A model generated the notes under the pieces. That model made no database searches. It was not told the DNA's origin and saw only the letters and a program-made list of their open reading frames with translations. The position numbers were made by a program, and so were the translations under genes. From the NCBI RefSeq assembly GCF_052857255.1, contig NC_135497.1, positions 191,059,485-191,123,484 of the forward strand: a stretch of 64,000 nucleotides of DNA. The letters are read 5' to 3'. Of this stretch, positions 46,022 to 57,259 are shown piece after piece (position 1 is the first letter of the stretch; each line of letters begins with the position of its first letter). This stretch comes from Amblyomma americanum. Its lineage: Eukaryota > Arthropoda > Arachnida > Ixodida > Ixodidae.

Positions 46022-46420
46022 ATGGCGGCGGTGTACGCGGCGATACGACTGAGGCGGCTGCGCTGGCGCGAGCAACGGCGAAGGAGGGCGCACGAAGACG
46101 CGTTTGATTTGCCGGACGAACTGTTTCGACGCCTTTTTCGACTGGAGAAGCAGACTGTGGAGTGGCTCTGCGACGAAGTCGCCGCTGAACTGGGAGGTTT
46201 GCGTGCGAGTGCGCTGTCGGTGCGGTGGCAGGTGCTATGTGGACTGCGGTTCTTTGGCACGGGCGGCTTTCAGGCTGCCGTTGGTAATGAGGCGTACGTC
46301 TACATCGCACAACCGGCGGTGAGCAAATGTGCGTACAGCGGGTGTTTGAGGAAATTTGTAAAGTTTGTGCGCAGAAGGAGTGGGTTCCGTCGTCACCTCT
46401 GTGACACACAGCTACATATA
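46022..46420 (+). pseudogene. HARBI1-like transposase/nuclease, N-terminal part
   Basis: ATG 46022 (MAAVYAAIRLRRLRWREQRR). LFRLEKQTVEWLCDEVAAEL and ALSVRWQVLCGLRFFGTGGF followed by QAAVGN and AVSKC match the helix-turn-helix-like N-terminal region of HARBI1-type nucleases. A frame change near 46328 is needed to continue (RVFEEICKVCAQKEWV), then a stop at about 46403. The DDE nuclease domain that should follow is absent, replaced by unrelated sequence. Confidence 0.75.
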
Positions 46421-46752
46421 GATAAGACACGCTTATGCTGGCAAGGCACTTTATTTTTCCCAGCAAATGGCACTTCGTGGTCGTCTTCTGTTTCACAAGG
46501 GAAAAGAAACAGACAACCACTCGTCACATACTGCAACACCTCACCTTTTGGCATTTTTGTCATCGATCGAACGAGCCGAGCAACACAGACTTCAACAAGT
46601 TGTCTTCGTCGATTTCGTACCAAGCGCTTCTTGCAAGTTCGCTCGGCAGGCATGTAGCCTTCACTGCATTCGTTCAAATTAATCTGCGCTCTTCGGTCAA
46701 CCACACAGTAGCTCGACTTCAGACGCCGCGTAACAAACAATAAACACGGCAT
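46393..46752 (-). other. Opposite-strand frame inside the Harbinger element
   Basis: A 119-codon frame on minus (SYCVVDRRAQINLNECSEG, KKRLVRNRRRQLVEVCVARL) ends close to an AATAAA-like tttatt at about 46449. Harbinger elements often carry a second, Myb-like gene, but I do not recognise Myb tryptophans here. No function is assigned. Confidence 0.2.
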
Positions 46753-47207
46753 AGAATCGGCTGCTTTCGTGCAAAGCGGCTTGAAGTTTTACCGCCGTCA
46801 GCGCATCCCCGTGGCAGCAAAATTTACCCTCCAGCCAAATTATTAGCGCAACTTCGAACACTTTTTGTTTTGCTTATTATTTTCGACTTTTAACACAATG
46901 TTTTGGCAAAATAAAATATTAGCTATTTTCCTCGTTGCTTATTTCTTTTTCCTTTTTACAAAAAAAATAAGCAGACGGTCCCTTGAATGCTCTCGGGGCG
47001 CCGCCCTGCTGTAATTGGCTGATTCCTCGCTGCGTCCCGTGGTGACGTCTCATCGTGACGACATTTTGACGTCGCTGTCAATAACTGACAGAATTTGTCG
47101 CAGTTACGTAATCTGGCACCAGATCTTTATTCCAGTTCATAATCATATGCAGACATCATCAACGACCATTGCAGCATTCTTGGGGACAATATTTGAGGCA
47201 TAGGTTT

Positions 47208-47460
47208 TTAGTGGTGCAAGAGTCCCATCCAGGGCTTGTGATCAGTCGCGATAAGGAAGTGGCGTGCATAAATAAATTTAATCCAAAAATTAGGGTCAAA
47301 GCTTAATTCACGGTCAATCTGCGCATAATTTCTCTCGGTTGCTGTCATCGTTTGAGAGATGTAAACTAACGGCAGTTCCTGACCTCCTTCAGTGTGACTT
47401 GAAACCACCCCCAGATCACATGAAGAGGCATCACAGGCCATTACTAGAGGCTTGTCGACA
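47208..47460 (-). pseudogene. Gypsy RNase H fragment
   Basis: MACDASSCDLGVVSSH, VYISQTMTATERNYAQIDRE and IATDHKPWMGLL carry the D, E and D boxes of the LTR-element RNase H. It is separated from the RT frame by stops at about 47465-47550 and from the integrase by the Harbinger insertion. Confidence 0.8.
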
Positions 47461-47552
47461 CTTAGTGAGTGAGGACTTTAGTTGATATCCGCAGTCTTTT
47501 GGTCTGCCGGAAAGCGTCAGCTTTCTTATTTGTCCATTTCCAACCATAGCCA

Positions 47553-48632
47553 CTATCGAGCGGCGTTTTCAGAGCTAGGGGTTCCAGGGTGTGTGCTGCT
47601 GCTCGCAATTAAGAGCCTATTGTAGACGTTGAGTGCATCAAGGAATGCCTGCAGCTCCTTCTTACACTTTGGCTCTTTTTCCACATGAATAGCCTTGACC
47701 TTTTCGTTTGTTGGCTGTATTCCCGCCTTGATAATTTTATATTCCAAAATTACAACTTCATTCACACCAAACTGGCGTTTTTCTTGCTTCAGACGAATAC
47801 CATTCTCCTGGATTCGCCGGAGCACCGCTTCGAGACGCGGGTTGTGCTCTTGTTCGTCTTTGCTGCGTACCAGGATGTCATCGAGGAAAACTTGAACGCC
47901 ACCAAGGCCTTGGAGTAGGTCATTCATGTAGCGCTCGCAAATCGCAACTGCGACTGCAACTCGAAATGGAAGACGTGTGTCACGAAAGAGAGCACAGTGT
48001 GCGGTGATGGTCAGCAGGCCAGCTGTTTCCTCGTGCACTGTCTGTTGTTGGTACGTGTGATCAAGGTCAAGCTCGAAAAAAATCGCGCAACCAGACAGTT
48101 TTGCAACTAGTTCTTCGGGTGTCGGCAAGGGATAAGTGTGCCATTGAACAAGAGTATTTACCGTGCTTTTATAGTCACCACAGATTCGCACTGTTCCGTT
48201 CTTTTTGACAACCGGAACAACTGGTGTGGCCCATGTGGAATGCCGTACTGGCCGCAAGATTCCTTGTCTGACAAATTTGTCCAGGGCTTCCTCACCTCTC
48301 GGCTGAAGAGCAAATGGAACTGGACAAGGCTTGAAAAACTTTGGCTGAGCAGTTGGCTCTACTTCCACTCGCACGGAAGCTTTGTTGCTCTTTCCCACCC
48401 ATGGTTGGAAAATTTTGGCATGCTTGTGCAGCAGCTTTCCTGTAATGTTTCGCGAACTGAACTGTTGAACAACGACGGACGGCTTCGGGTTTAAGTGCGT
48501 CTTGAACTTGGACACGATGTCGTCGTAGCGCGTCTCTGAAGGTAGCGTCGGTGAGCACAAAGAACGTATTACAGCGTAGGCTGCTGCACCACACACCGTG
48601 CAGAGCACGGCACATATCTGCTCACTTGTTGA
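47553..48632 (-). pseudogene. Gypsy gag remnant joined to reverse transcriptase
   Basis: One long frame. CGAAAYAVIRSLCSP and YDDIVSKFKTHLNPKPSVVV are gag-like (about 48600-48480). It jumps to GKLLHKHAKIFQPWVG, and RT follows: RPVRHSTWATPVVPVVKKN, VRICGDYKSTVN, ELDLDHTYQQ, and VQVFLDDILVRSKDE with the catalytic FLDD at about 47879-47890. Zinc knuckle, protease and the start of RT are deleted at the join near 48450. The frame's 5' 45 codons come from the solo LTR read in antisense, an accidental fusion. Confidence 0.85.
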
Positions 48633-48920
48633 TGTAGAGGACGAGAAGAGGCGACGGGACGCGCCGGTGCCGCCGTGGGTGGGACACACGAGATGCCTCG
48701 CGCACCTGCGCTGCTCGTCGATAAGTTGAGATGCCTCACACCTGCGCGGCGCGGCATCACCGAACATGTCTAGTCGCTCTCCTTCATCTCTCTCGTTGGC
48801 TCCGCGCTCTCCTTTCGAATTCGTGTCTGTTTTGTGAGGAATAAAATCAGTCTGCTCGGAATCTGCACGCTGCCAGCACGTCTCTTTTTATCCTGCAGCG
48901 AGGCCGAATCCCTCGCTACA
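48633..48920 (+). mobile_element. Solo LTR (plus) nested in the Gypsy gag region
   Basis: 288 bp starting tgtagagga and ending cgctaca, with matching TGTAG...CTACA ends. It has gaggaataaaatcagtctgc (about 48837) as polyadenylation signal in the plus direction and a GC-rich promoter-like first half. The Gypsy gag reading stops on one side (FLFGCN, about 48940) and resumes on the other (TSEQICAVL). No target duplication is evident, and no matching LTR lies elsewhere in the window. Confidence 0.65.
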
Positions 48921-49068
48921 ATGTGATGCAGGTTGCAACCAAATAGAAACTCCAGCATTTCCAGGTGCAAAGGCCACGCCGCATCGGTGCTGGGGTCGAA
49001 CGCTTTAAATTTTCCAAGGGTGGGAGCCGACGCCAGCTGTCGAACGCTGTCCCCGTTTGCTGGGTCAT
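48921..49068 (-). pseudogene. Gypsy gag N-terminus
   Basis: ATG 49068 (MTQQTGTAFDSWRRLPPLEN) follows the primer-binding region. A frame change then gives TDAAWPLHLEMLEFLFGCN. It resembles the start of arthropod Gypsy gag proteins, and is cut at 48920 by the solo LTR. Confidence 0.6.
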
Positions 49069-49110
49069 ATCTTGTCGTGTGGTGCCGTTCGGCTCAATCC
49101 TCGTCGCGAC

Positions 49111-49266
49111 TGTGTTAAATCTTAATTCAAGACAGGAGTCAGTAGGACACTCATGTACTTCATCGTACTGGGTGCTAGCCCATATCACACACGTCCGCAC
49201 GCCACACGCACCACCACAGCATTGACGCACTGCCTCCTGGTTGTGCACATGGTCGCCTGCTTAACA
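49111..49266 (-). repeat. Gypsy 5' LTR
   Basis: Starts tgttaagcaggcgacc at 49266 and ends aacaca at 49111, before gtcgcgacgagg. The AATAAA of the 3' LTR is aattaa here, so this copy has lost the signal. Confidence 0.7.
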
Positions 49267-50529
49267 GGGGAAGCATCGCTTTTTAATCAAATGTATGACC
49301 CAAGTTTACGAGTTTTGTTTTGTCTGTAGACTAGTAAATGTGACCAGGGCGTAAAGAGCCAGATAATTGCAAAATATAGCACCATGACATGCTGCCGTCT
49401 CATTGGGACAAACTAAATCTTCGCTTTATATAAGAGCACACACGTAGAAAGAGACAACCAAAACTTGCATTTAGGATGCTTGAAGCGCTTTGTTTGCTCC
49501 TGTGCACCGCATGAGGCGCATTTCTCGCTGATAACAGGTTCTGACGATGCATATGAACAGTGCACGTCGGTGAAGCATTGTGAATTTACTTAGTAGAGCT
49601 TGGTGTCGGCTTAGTGCTATGAAAAAAGAAACTGATCATTTGGTATCTTAGTATTGCGAGCACTTCTGAATCATCGAAGATGTTTTCTGCATCAGAAAGC
49701 AGCGCTTCTGCAGATTGAATGCCCATATGATAAGAATGAAACTGGTTTCTTATATAGAAGACAGCGCTTTCGTTGAGTTGTTCCGGAAGTTGGTCACGTT
49801 TCCGGAACTGAAATGGTTGACCAATGACGGGGTTTCACGTCTACAAGCAACCGCATTTTGTAACTTTTCATTTAGTCCTCTGCCCTTGGTCACAGCTCCC
49901 GGTGACGGAGACCAAGAGGATGACGTCACGATGGTTGTTTTAGAAATTCACCCACGACGCACTGACGGGGACCGGTGCCTTCGCCTTCTAACGACGGACG
50001 TAGACGAGGTTGTGGCATCCCTGACGAGCTAATTCGGCACTACTTACGCTTAAGGTTGGAAACTACGGGGTGTTTCTCAGAAGCATTGACAAAGTGAAAA
50101 TAATGCGACCGGCCTATCTTAAACTGGAACACGACCGGACTGAACATAACTTATCTCACATTGACACAATCGACGGTACAGGGAGGGTTGTATGATGCGA
50201 TTTTTGATAACACAAAACAGAGTGAACAGCGGTCAAGGGGGAGCCTCAGTCCACTAGTCAACGTTCCCGCAAGTCCTCTTCTCCAAACGTTGCCTAGGGG
50301 ATATAAGCTGTCCTTCAAGCCTTGTTCCATGACTTTTCTATTGACAAAATTCTGGCATTTTAATACCGATGAAGCAAGAATTTATAGCTTTGCTTTGACA
50401 TTGGAAACCTCTTTGAAGAAGTTTAAGCGTCGTTATACTTGGGTACTTTAGTATTTTCGGTGTATCTGCTCGTGATCTTATCTCAATTGCCTGCGAATAA
50501 TTTAATTGCCGTATTTATGTTAGTTGCTA
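49267..50529. other. No gene recognised
   Basis: Open frames at 49715-50032 and 50161-50451 show no domain that I recognise. Nothing else is visible. Confidence 0.45.
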
Positions 50530-50700
50530 TGTAAATAATAAATAAAAATAGAGTGGACCCAACACTGACCCTTGTGGTACCCCTGTTGCGACGCGTACAC
50601 GGCTCGAGATGTGGTTTTGTAGCTTGACAGACTGATATCGGTCGGTTAAGAACTATTCAATCAAGTTGGTTGTCTTTTGATCATTGTTGATATTACGGAC
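50530..50700 (-). pseudogene. LINE reverse transcriptase fragment (CR1/L2-like)
   Basis: On minus: NNDQKTTNLIE, stop, FLTDRYQSVKLQNHISSRV, RVATGVPQGSVLGPL. The last is RT motif B (GVPQGSVLGPLLF family). Only this motif and the stretch before it survive. It abuts the Helentron copy B, but no catalytic YADD remains. Confidence 0.75.
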
Positions 50701-52140
50701 AACCACATTAGGTCAGGTGATGGTTTGTTACTCAGGACGAGGATAATTTGACGACTTTGTCTGAATTCGACTTCACTCTCATACTTTTCGATCATTGACT
50801 CGTCATTGAGCAACTTCTACGTTATCACCATGGGATCAGGGTGTAAAACCGGGGGATGACTAGAATGGAATGGGGTTGGAAAGAATGAATTGTATTTTTA
50901 AGGCAGAGCACAGTTTTTGTCCGACTGTTAAGAAACGACAAAGTTAAAGGAAGCTGAGTGCGTAAAGCGGTTGCTCCAAGAAACCAGTGAAAGGAAAAGG
51001 AGAAGATCGCTCTTTCCATTTGCCACCTGCAAACAAAATAGGATATCCGCAATAACTATAAGAAGCATAAAAGGTTTGGTTTGGTTCATGGGGGTTTAAC
51101 ATCCCAAATCGACTCAGGCTATGAGGGACGCCGTAGTGAAGGTCTCCGGAAATTTCGACCACCTGGGGTTGTTTAACGTGCACTGACATCGCACAGTACA
51201 CGGGCGTCTGGAATTTCCCCTCCATCAAAATTCGACCGCCGTGGCCGGGATCGAACCCGCGTCTTTCGGGTCAGCAGCCGAGCACCGTAACCACTCAGCC
51301 ACCGCGGCGGCTGAAGCATGAAAGGGTATGGCTACACAAATTGGAACTCAGGTGACTGTGAGCGCCCCACTTTTCTAGTTTATTACGTACAGCACAGGGC
51401 TGGTGCCACTGCGCATCAGTTTTCAGTCTAAACGTAATTTTTATTTTCTGGAGGTGTACATCAACGATGTGCCGTTTGTAAACGAAAATCACTCATTTCT
51501 TGAGATTGTTTTTTTCGTTTCATTTAAAAAAAAACACAGCTGTTGGACTAACACGGAATGGTCGCAATCTGCGAAACAGCGCAAGTCAGCAGCTGAATTA
51601 AAAAAAAAGAATTAGTGGCAATCAACTGGATTGATGCGGAGGAAATGAGATAGTATTCGGTTGTTAGACTCCGCTACGTATTAATGAGACACATGAAAGA
51701 TGCTTTGAAACCAGTTTGTTATTCGCTGTGCTGTGTGCATTCGAGATCTCTGTAGGCGGTTTCGACCATATCCAAGCTCCAGTAAAAATTGGATTTATTT
51801 TCATATAGCTGCTTTGGCTTTTACTTGACAATCGTGGTTCCGTGGTCAGAGAGGTAACTGCTAACGTATTTAATATTTGTGATGTCCGTTTAATTGCAGA
51901 ACGCGAGGTCTATGCAGGTAATCTGGCGTTGAGATGGACCCTTGAGGAGTAACGACACGAAGACCAACCTTCTCTTCAAGCATGCTTAGTAATTGGTAAT
52001 GTTTCATAATATCTTGACTAAACTCACCAACAAGTGAGATTGAGTCTTGCTTTGTGCGGAATGGAAATTCATGACAAATTATCGATGCAGCTTGCTCAGA
52101 GTTGGCTTCACGCGAAATTCAGGCTGCAGCTACAATGACA
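50697..52140 (-). pseudogene. Helentron-like endonuclease remnant, copy B
   Basis: Homologous to 31285-32450 through long blocks (gtcaggtgatggtttgttac, tatcaccatgggatcagggt, gaatggaatggggttggaaa). Minus reading: TCIDLAFCN, stop, TDITNIKYVSSYLSDHGTTIV (about 51925-51830), equal to the T-x-I-D and SDH boxes of copy A. It contains the SINE insertion at 51075-51312, absent from copy A. It is shorter 5' of the endonuclease than copy A. Confidence 0.6.
51075..51312 (-). repeat. tRNA-derived SINE insertion with target duplication
   Basis: On minus it begins agccgccgcggtggctgagt (A box tggctgagtgg, B box gggttcgatccc near 51255). It ends gtttaacatcc...aaccaaaccaaacc style (plus ggtttggtttggttcatggg). 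Flanks gaagcataaaagg (51062-51074) and gaagcatgaaagg (51313-51325) match at 12 of 13. The paralogous repeat at about 31645-31665 has no SINE, giving an empty site. Confidence 0.85.
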
Positions 52141-52699
52141 TCTGAGGGTAGACATATTGAAGAAACCTCCGCAAGGTGGTCATAGACTTGTTCTATTAAG
52201 ATGGGGTGGGCGTACGCTGCAGATACTCGGTTTCAGGTTACGGATTTTCTACAAGTTGTAGCCCCCCCCCCCCCCTACCCCTCCCCTCTCGCTTAGACAC
52301 TCACACGAGCCTCGAAGCAAGCTGCAGCGGTGTGTTAAAAAAAAAGAATAGCAATAGTTTTAGTTTCACTGGGCGAAAAAAAAGTGCCTAAACCAACACA
52401 CCTTGACGACGTTGCCTACGGAAAACCGGGGATGAAATTGAAGGCTGCTACAGCTGCAACCATGAATTCAACGCAGCCCTCTGTCCTGCGCTTTCTCACA
52501 GCACAGCGAACGCTCAAACACACGCGTTACACCCTAGGGCTCGTGAGGCCGGAATTGTGGTTGGCGGGGCTGATTGCGGAGTCGTGCAGCGGGTGATAAT
52601 CAAACTTTCGATAAAACACGATATTCCAGTTTTACGACGCCTTGCTAAGTTTGTAGGGTCAACATCATGTTCTCCTTCTTTGGTGGTACTCACATGATA
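52141..52699. other. No gene recognised
   Basis: Contains a C13-type run at about 52262-52275 and an open frame 52384-52596 without a recognised domain. Confidence 0.45.
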
Positions 52700-53150
52700 G
52701 CAATAGGCCGAGTAGATCAATCATTCCGAGTGGTTTTGTATTACTTACAATGTAATAGAAAATATATTTCGAAAGGGTTTCTAAACTACGCATGCACATT
52801 CAAGTTTGGGTCGAATAAATGGATCAGTCAGGCTAGCAACAATACGGCGAGCGACGGAAAGGAAAACGAAAGGTGCGACAGCAGCGTCAATTAGGGGAAC
52901 AAATGCGCATTAAAATTAAGCAGAAATTAAAATGTAAGAATTGACATGGGCCGGGCATGTAAAATTCACAATCGGCGGTTTACAAGGACTCAGACTAGAT
53001 ATCGTAAAAGAGGGAAAGTGGAGGCGATCGAAAGTTAAGACGACCGCGGCAAATTAGCCAGGCGGGAGCAATTGGAGGCTATGGGAGAGACCTTTGTCTT
53101 ACAGTGAACAAAACTCGACTGCGATAGGCGCTGTAGACGATGATGACACT
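52700..53150 (+). pseudogene. RTE-like LINE 3' end (decayed)
   Basis: The stretch gacatgggccgggcatgtaa (about 52942) corresponds to the W-A-G-H-V region near the C-terminus of RTE-type RTs. The tail gcaattggaggctatgggag, agacctttgtcttacagtg and gatgatgacactg (53070-53150) has the usual arthropod RTE ending, including the gatgatga microsatellite. Stops are in all frames, so only the 3' end can be claimed. Confidence 0.5.
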
Positions 53151-55724
53151 GAATAACTGCATTGAGGCAGTATTTGCAATCTCATTACTGCTGCACGTAC
53201 TATCGTCCAAAAAACATAGGTACAAAAATTCTGCCTCCTTTTCTAAAACTTGCGAATATCTTTGAATATAAGGTCGTACTAATTAGAGCGTTAACAAAGC
53301 AGGAAATGAGCAAAAAGACAGTGAACAAAAATATGCGATGATAAACTTTGTGAGTACATTCCGTAAAAAATAAAATCACTGCTAGCATATTTCCAACACC
53401 AGGGGTCGCGCGAAGAGTTACGATAATCTTTAGTAAGGTCTTTTCTCATCTAGCAAGGAAATGCTTTTGAGGCATCCACGAAAGCACCTGACGTAACGCT
53501 CGCTAAGAAAGAGAATAATTTCAGCTTCACTCCCTTCTCCGGATTATCGTGAATGGCAGTAACATATTCTTCAGATCCCGCGTACATTATAATGCACGCC
53601 TGTCTTTTGCTGTATTTTTAAACGCACGAGATAGATAGCCTAAGCGGCACTGAAAGCAAGTACTCTCTGTGCTCTCTCGTAGTCACCATTTCAAGAAATG
53701 CGTAGCAACGCAGTTCCTGTGAGGAGCCTACCAAGTTGGTCGCCTCGCCTAAAAGAGCTTTCTGCTTTCAGCGGCCAAATAACTCCCAAGTTTCTAGCGC
53801 TTCACAGTGAGATTATTTGTAATTTTGTTTTAAATATCTATTGTACCGCGTATGTATTCAACCATATATCCATCATAAGACATCTTTGTAGGTTTCTGGA
53901 AACATGTAGACCCATATACTCCAGAGAGCCTGGAGAAAGGTCATCGACATAGAACAGTTGGACCTACGGATGCAACATTTATGTCTGCGTTATGGGAACA
54001 CCCACACTTGAGAAGTATATTTTAAATCTATCAGACCAAACATCCCGAAAAGGACGTTGAATAATGTGGACAGGGAGAACGGCCGTGAGAAGGCAAATCA
54101 CTGCTGTCCGAAGTGTAACCCAAGTGCGTTCGTGTAGCTGCATGTTGCTGCACGAAAGAGGGAGGAAAAGAGATAACGGGTAGTGCGTGGTGTTAACCTT
54201 ACTCATATGTGGATCTCGACTCTGCACAGGGGGAGGGGAGCGAAATGACAAAGAAAAGGAGACAAAGAAAAGAAGGGATTCATGAATGCTATAAAGTTTT
54301 TTGTGACACTGACCGGTAAGGTTATGCTCCCAGCATCTTCGCATCCGCGAAGGTCCAGTGTAATCCAGGAAAACGTTGAGTTGGGCTAATGTTATAGATT
54401 CACAATAAGACAGCGCAAAAGACGACGGACCAGAGAATAGTCGAGCGTCCAACCTGCATCATCTGGTCTTCAGTAGAGTGCGCTGAACTTCCCAGCGAGG
54501 GCAGGCGAATAGAAGACGTGCATTACTTTCCTTCCATTCGCCGTTCCGCTGTTCCAATGAAGCACAAATGTGCATACCTGTAAGGACATAATAATGTGCA
54601 AAGTGCAAACTCAGGACAGCGAGAGAAGGAGAAATTAATGGAGAGACCCAAACATTATTTTTCAGAGCGAGAGTAGCCGGTCAGCAAGATGGCAAGGCGG
54701 GACCTAGGACATTGCGTCGTTGAGGCGGAAGAAAACTTCTGACGCCGTCACACAAAAGGGGACCCTTGAAGTCGTGGTCGTTTGCGCTGCGAATAAAACC
54801 TCGAAAATCGCTCGCAGTAAAAATTAATTTCAAAATACGCCACTACTCTTCAGAAGCAATGGTGCCTTGCAAAAATTAATTTCCAGTGCAACATAATACG
54901 TTAGAGGTAATCGGACTTCTAAGGTAATGTAAATGATGTTCAACAGAAATTTCGTATGTGCGGAAGGCAAGAGAGCTGCCAAATGATGGTGTTCTGTCCG
55001 CGTGTCTTTTGGTACGTGAAACGTTCCCCACGCATTTCCTCCTGAAGACGCCATGCTGCATATCCGCACGACAGACAGCGCCGCCTCCGCTCAGCGGCTG
55101 TCTGCAACTATGGAGGCACCCTACGGTAACGTGAGGCGTGGCAACTACCGCGGCCGCGTATTGCGCTGGCTCCGGATGTTGGTCACAATGGGTTAGTCGG
55201 ACTGCAAGCGCGGAACTATTGCGTGGTGCGTCTAGATGGTAATGCGGTCGTGTTGGAAGCAGCGAGCACGCAATGGGAAACACCTTCGGCCTAGCTCAGC
55301 CGAACTTGAGAGCAAGAAGGTGCGCCGCGCGAACAAAATCGTTTCCGTCTCACCAACTCCACATGGTGTCATCACGGCTTTGTTCGAGAGAGAAGCATGA
55401 ATGCAACCAGAGTCATTCCAAGAAGCTTCTTCTGGCGCTTCAGCATGCGGGTCCTGAGCAGAACAGATACCCCGTTATCGTTTAAGTGTGCGCGAAAAAG
55501 GCCAAAGTTAAAACCTCGTCGTCCTCTCATAGTAGGCCGAGAGTCGGCAACCGGGCTCGAGCATTGTGAACATCATCAGCACACAACGGCAACCCCTAGT
55601 AATGGCGAGGTAAGGTGGCACACTTTGCTTGCATTGCGGTTTGTAGCTCCGTTCGCGAAATTAAGCTCACACTGTAACATGGATGCGCTAGGCTGAACAT
55701 AACAAAAAATTGGAGTGCTCTTCC
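53151..55724. other. No gene recognised
   Basis: About 2.6 kb with open frames at 53979-54452 (minus) and 54876-55283 (minus), neither with a recognisable domain. I see no repeats of note. Confidence 0.45.
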
Positions 55725-56125
55725 TTAAGGGTACGACGCGATAGCGTAATCGGTTAATTTTCATATATGCAGAATGTCATTCTGTACATTACATTCATAG
55801 ATCCATCGGAGTCCTCATACCCCTCCGGGTGCAGTGGTATACAGCGGCTCAGCGTTGTGCCGCTGCCCTGCGATGGCAGGTGCTCCCCACGCTGGGCCTT
55901 GTGCGGTCCAGGCTGATCTTCCTGAGCAACGTGCCACCTGCCATTGTCACGGCATAGATCACGTGATCTACGTGGCCCACAGGCCTCCTAGATTGCTCTC
56001 TGGGCACCACGTGACAGAGTCGTGCTTGTGATTTTTCGCTCACAACGCAGACGTCGACGCTGACAACGCTTACACCTGATTTTCTGGACAACGAGGCCTT
56101 ACACGGTATTGGTTTAAAAAATTTA
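55725..56125 (+). repeat. SINE- or MITE-like repeat with cgatagcg end
   Basis: Starts near ttaagggtacgacgcgatag (55726). A tRNA-like head follows (gcagtggtatacagcggctc, about 55831), then palindromic gatcacgtgatc (55957-55968). It ends in a gctcacaacgcagacgtcga, gattttctggacaacgagg tail. Boxes are weak. Related ends occur at 21424-21872 (gaacgcgacagcgttaa). The family is unassigned. Confidence 0.4.
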
Positions 56126-57259
56126 AGTACAACATAATGGCGGAGGCGCGACACACACGACACAAAACGACGAAGTTTTCTGAACACGTAAGCAGTTTGC
56201 TTCAAAAAGAAGCCTTCTTATTAAATTTGTTAATAGAGATATTTAGAATATGGGACCCTATCGATTAAGGGGGTAGGGGAATAGACTGACGCCAGTGCGC
56301 ATGCGCAGGACAATAACTCCAAAGGCGTTATTGTCCTGCGCCAGAGCAGTTGCGCCGCGCTGCTCTCGTATCCCTTTAATAAATTGGGTCCCCTTATCCT
56401 AAATGTGTTACGGGACCGCGTAGTGCCGCATCCAGTGACAATGACTCCGAGTACGATAAGGAGTGACTTATTGCTGGGATTTCATAAGTGTTGCGATTTG
56501 GGCTTGTTGGTTACAGCTCATATTAGAAACATTTGTTTTTTCTTGGAACAGCACGAGAAACGTTCTTGCGCTATTTAAAATATGATCGGTTTTCATGTTA
56601 ACTTTCCCGGTGCATTAGAAAAAGAAATTATTTTCCCAAATGTGGAAGTTATATCTGCTTATTCGTCTCAACTACTGAGCATTAATAGTGATGTTTCTGC
56701 TATTCAGCAAATAAAGAACCTGTTTTTGTCGTGTTTTCCATTTCTTTCAACATTTCCCATTTTTCTTGCAAAAGTAAAGCCTCGGAAAAAAATGTTTTTT
56801 TTCAAGCCATCTAAAATTTCCAGAAGTTTTGCGTCTAGCTGACCCTTCTTTCCAAACGACTTTGGCACTGCGACGACTGCCGGCAGAAGCTTCGAAAAAA
56901 AATCGGGAGAGCGCTATGAGTCAGGCGCGGCCTGACACGGGTGGCGGTGGCAATCCTAGCTAAGCGCCGCCGCTAAGTTATAGAACTTTCGCGCGAGTTT
57001 ATGCAAGAGCTCGTTGCGCGACTGCAGGCGGTTCTCGGTGAGGCTTTGTCGAATGAGGACGAGCTCCGACCTACGGGAAGCCGCCGTCCGCAGTCAGCTC
57101 TGAAGCTAATTCGCTGAGTGTTTAATATCTGTGTTGCGTTAAGTGTTTGTATCAATTTGTTCAATTTCGCCTTTTATTTTTCAATTTCTTGCTCCTTCGC
57201 AACGGTCTTCCTTACTGGCCAGTTTGCGCTATGCGGACAGTTTTCGAAAAAAAAAACTC
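56126..57259. other. No gene recognised
   Basis: Contains two direct-then-inverted ggacaataac/gttattgtcc words at 56306-56337 (a short hairpin: ggacaataactcc / aaaggcgttattgtcc). No gene is recognised. Confidence 0.45.

Larger units (their letters stand above)
45772..47119 (+). mobile_element. PIF/Harbinger-like DNA transposon inserted in the Gypsy element
   Basis: Terminal inverted repeats gggccacattacgtaactg (45772-45790) and the reverse complement of cagttacgtaatctggcac (47101-47119) match at 17 of 19. Both flanks carry cag (45769-45771 and 47120-47122), a 3-bp duplication as PIF/Harbinger makes, although TWA is the more usual target. Removing the element joins the Gypsy reading between its RNase H and integrase. 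Inside is a HARBI1-like N-terminal frame. The nuclease domain is missing, so it needs another copy for movement. Confidence 0.85.
44129..49266 (-). mobile_element. Ty3/Gypsy LTR retrotransposon, degenerate, with two nested insertions
   Basis: The 5' LTR is 49111-49266 and the 3' LTR 44129-44266 (minus orientation). They share tgttaagcag/tgttatgtag starts, the ccatgtgcacaacc/ccatgtgcataacc box, cgta ctgggtgctagccc (plus) and ...caca ends. A purine-rich aaaaaggtaaggg sits just before the 3' LTR, and gtcgcgacgaggattga follows the 5' LTR as a primer-binding region. Gag, RT, RNase H and integrase parts lie between in the normal order. Setting aside the Harbinger (45772-47119) and solo LTR (48633-48920) insertions leaves about 3.5 kb, so part of gag and all of protease are deleted. 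No clean target duplication flanks it. Confidence 0.8.

Noticed and set aside
53979..54452. 157-codon minus-strand frame as a LINE C-terminus
   Set aside because: I could not match any RT, RNase H or zinc-tail motif with confidence.
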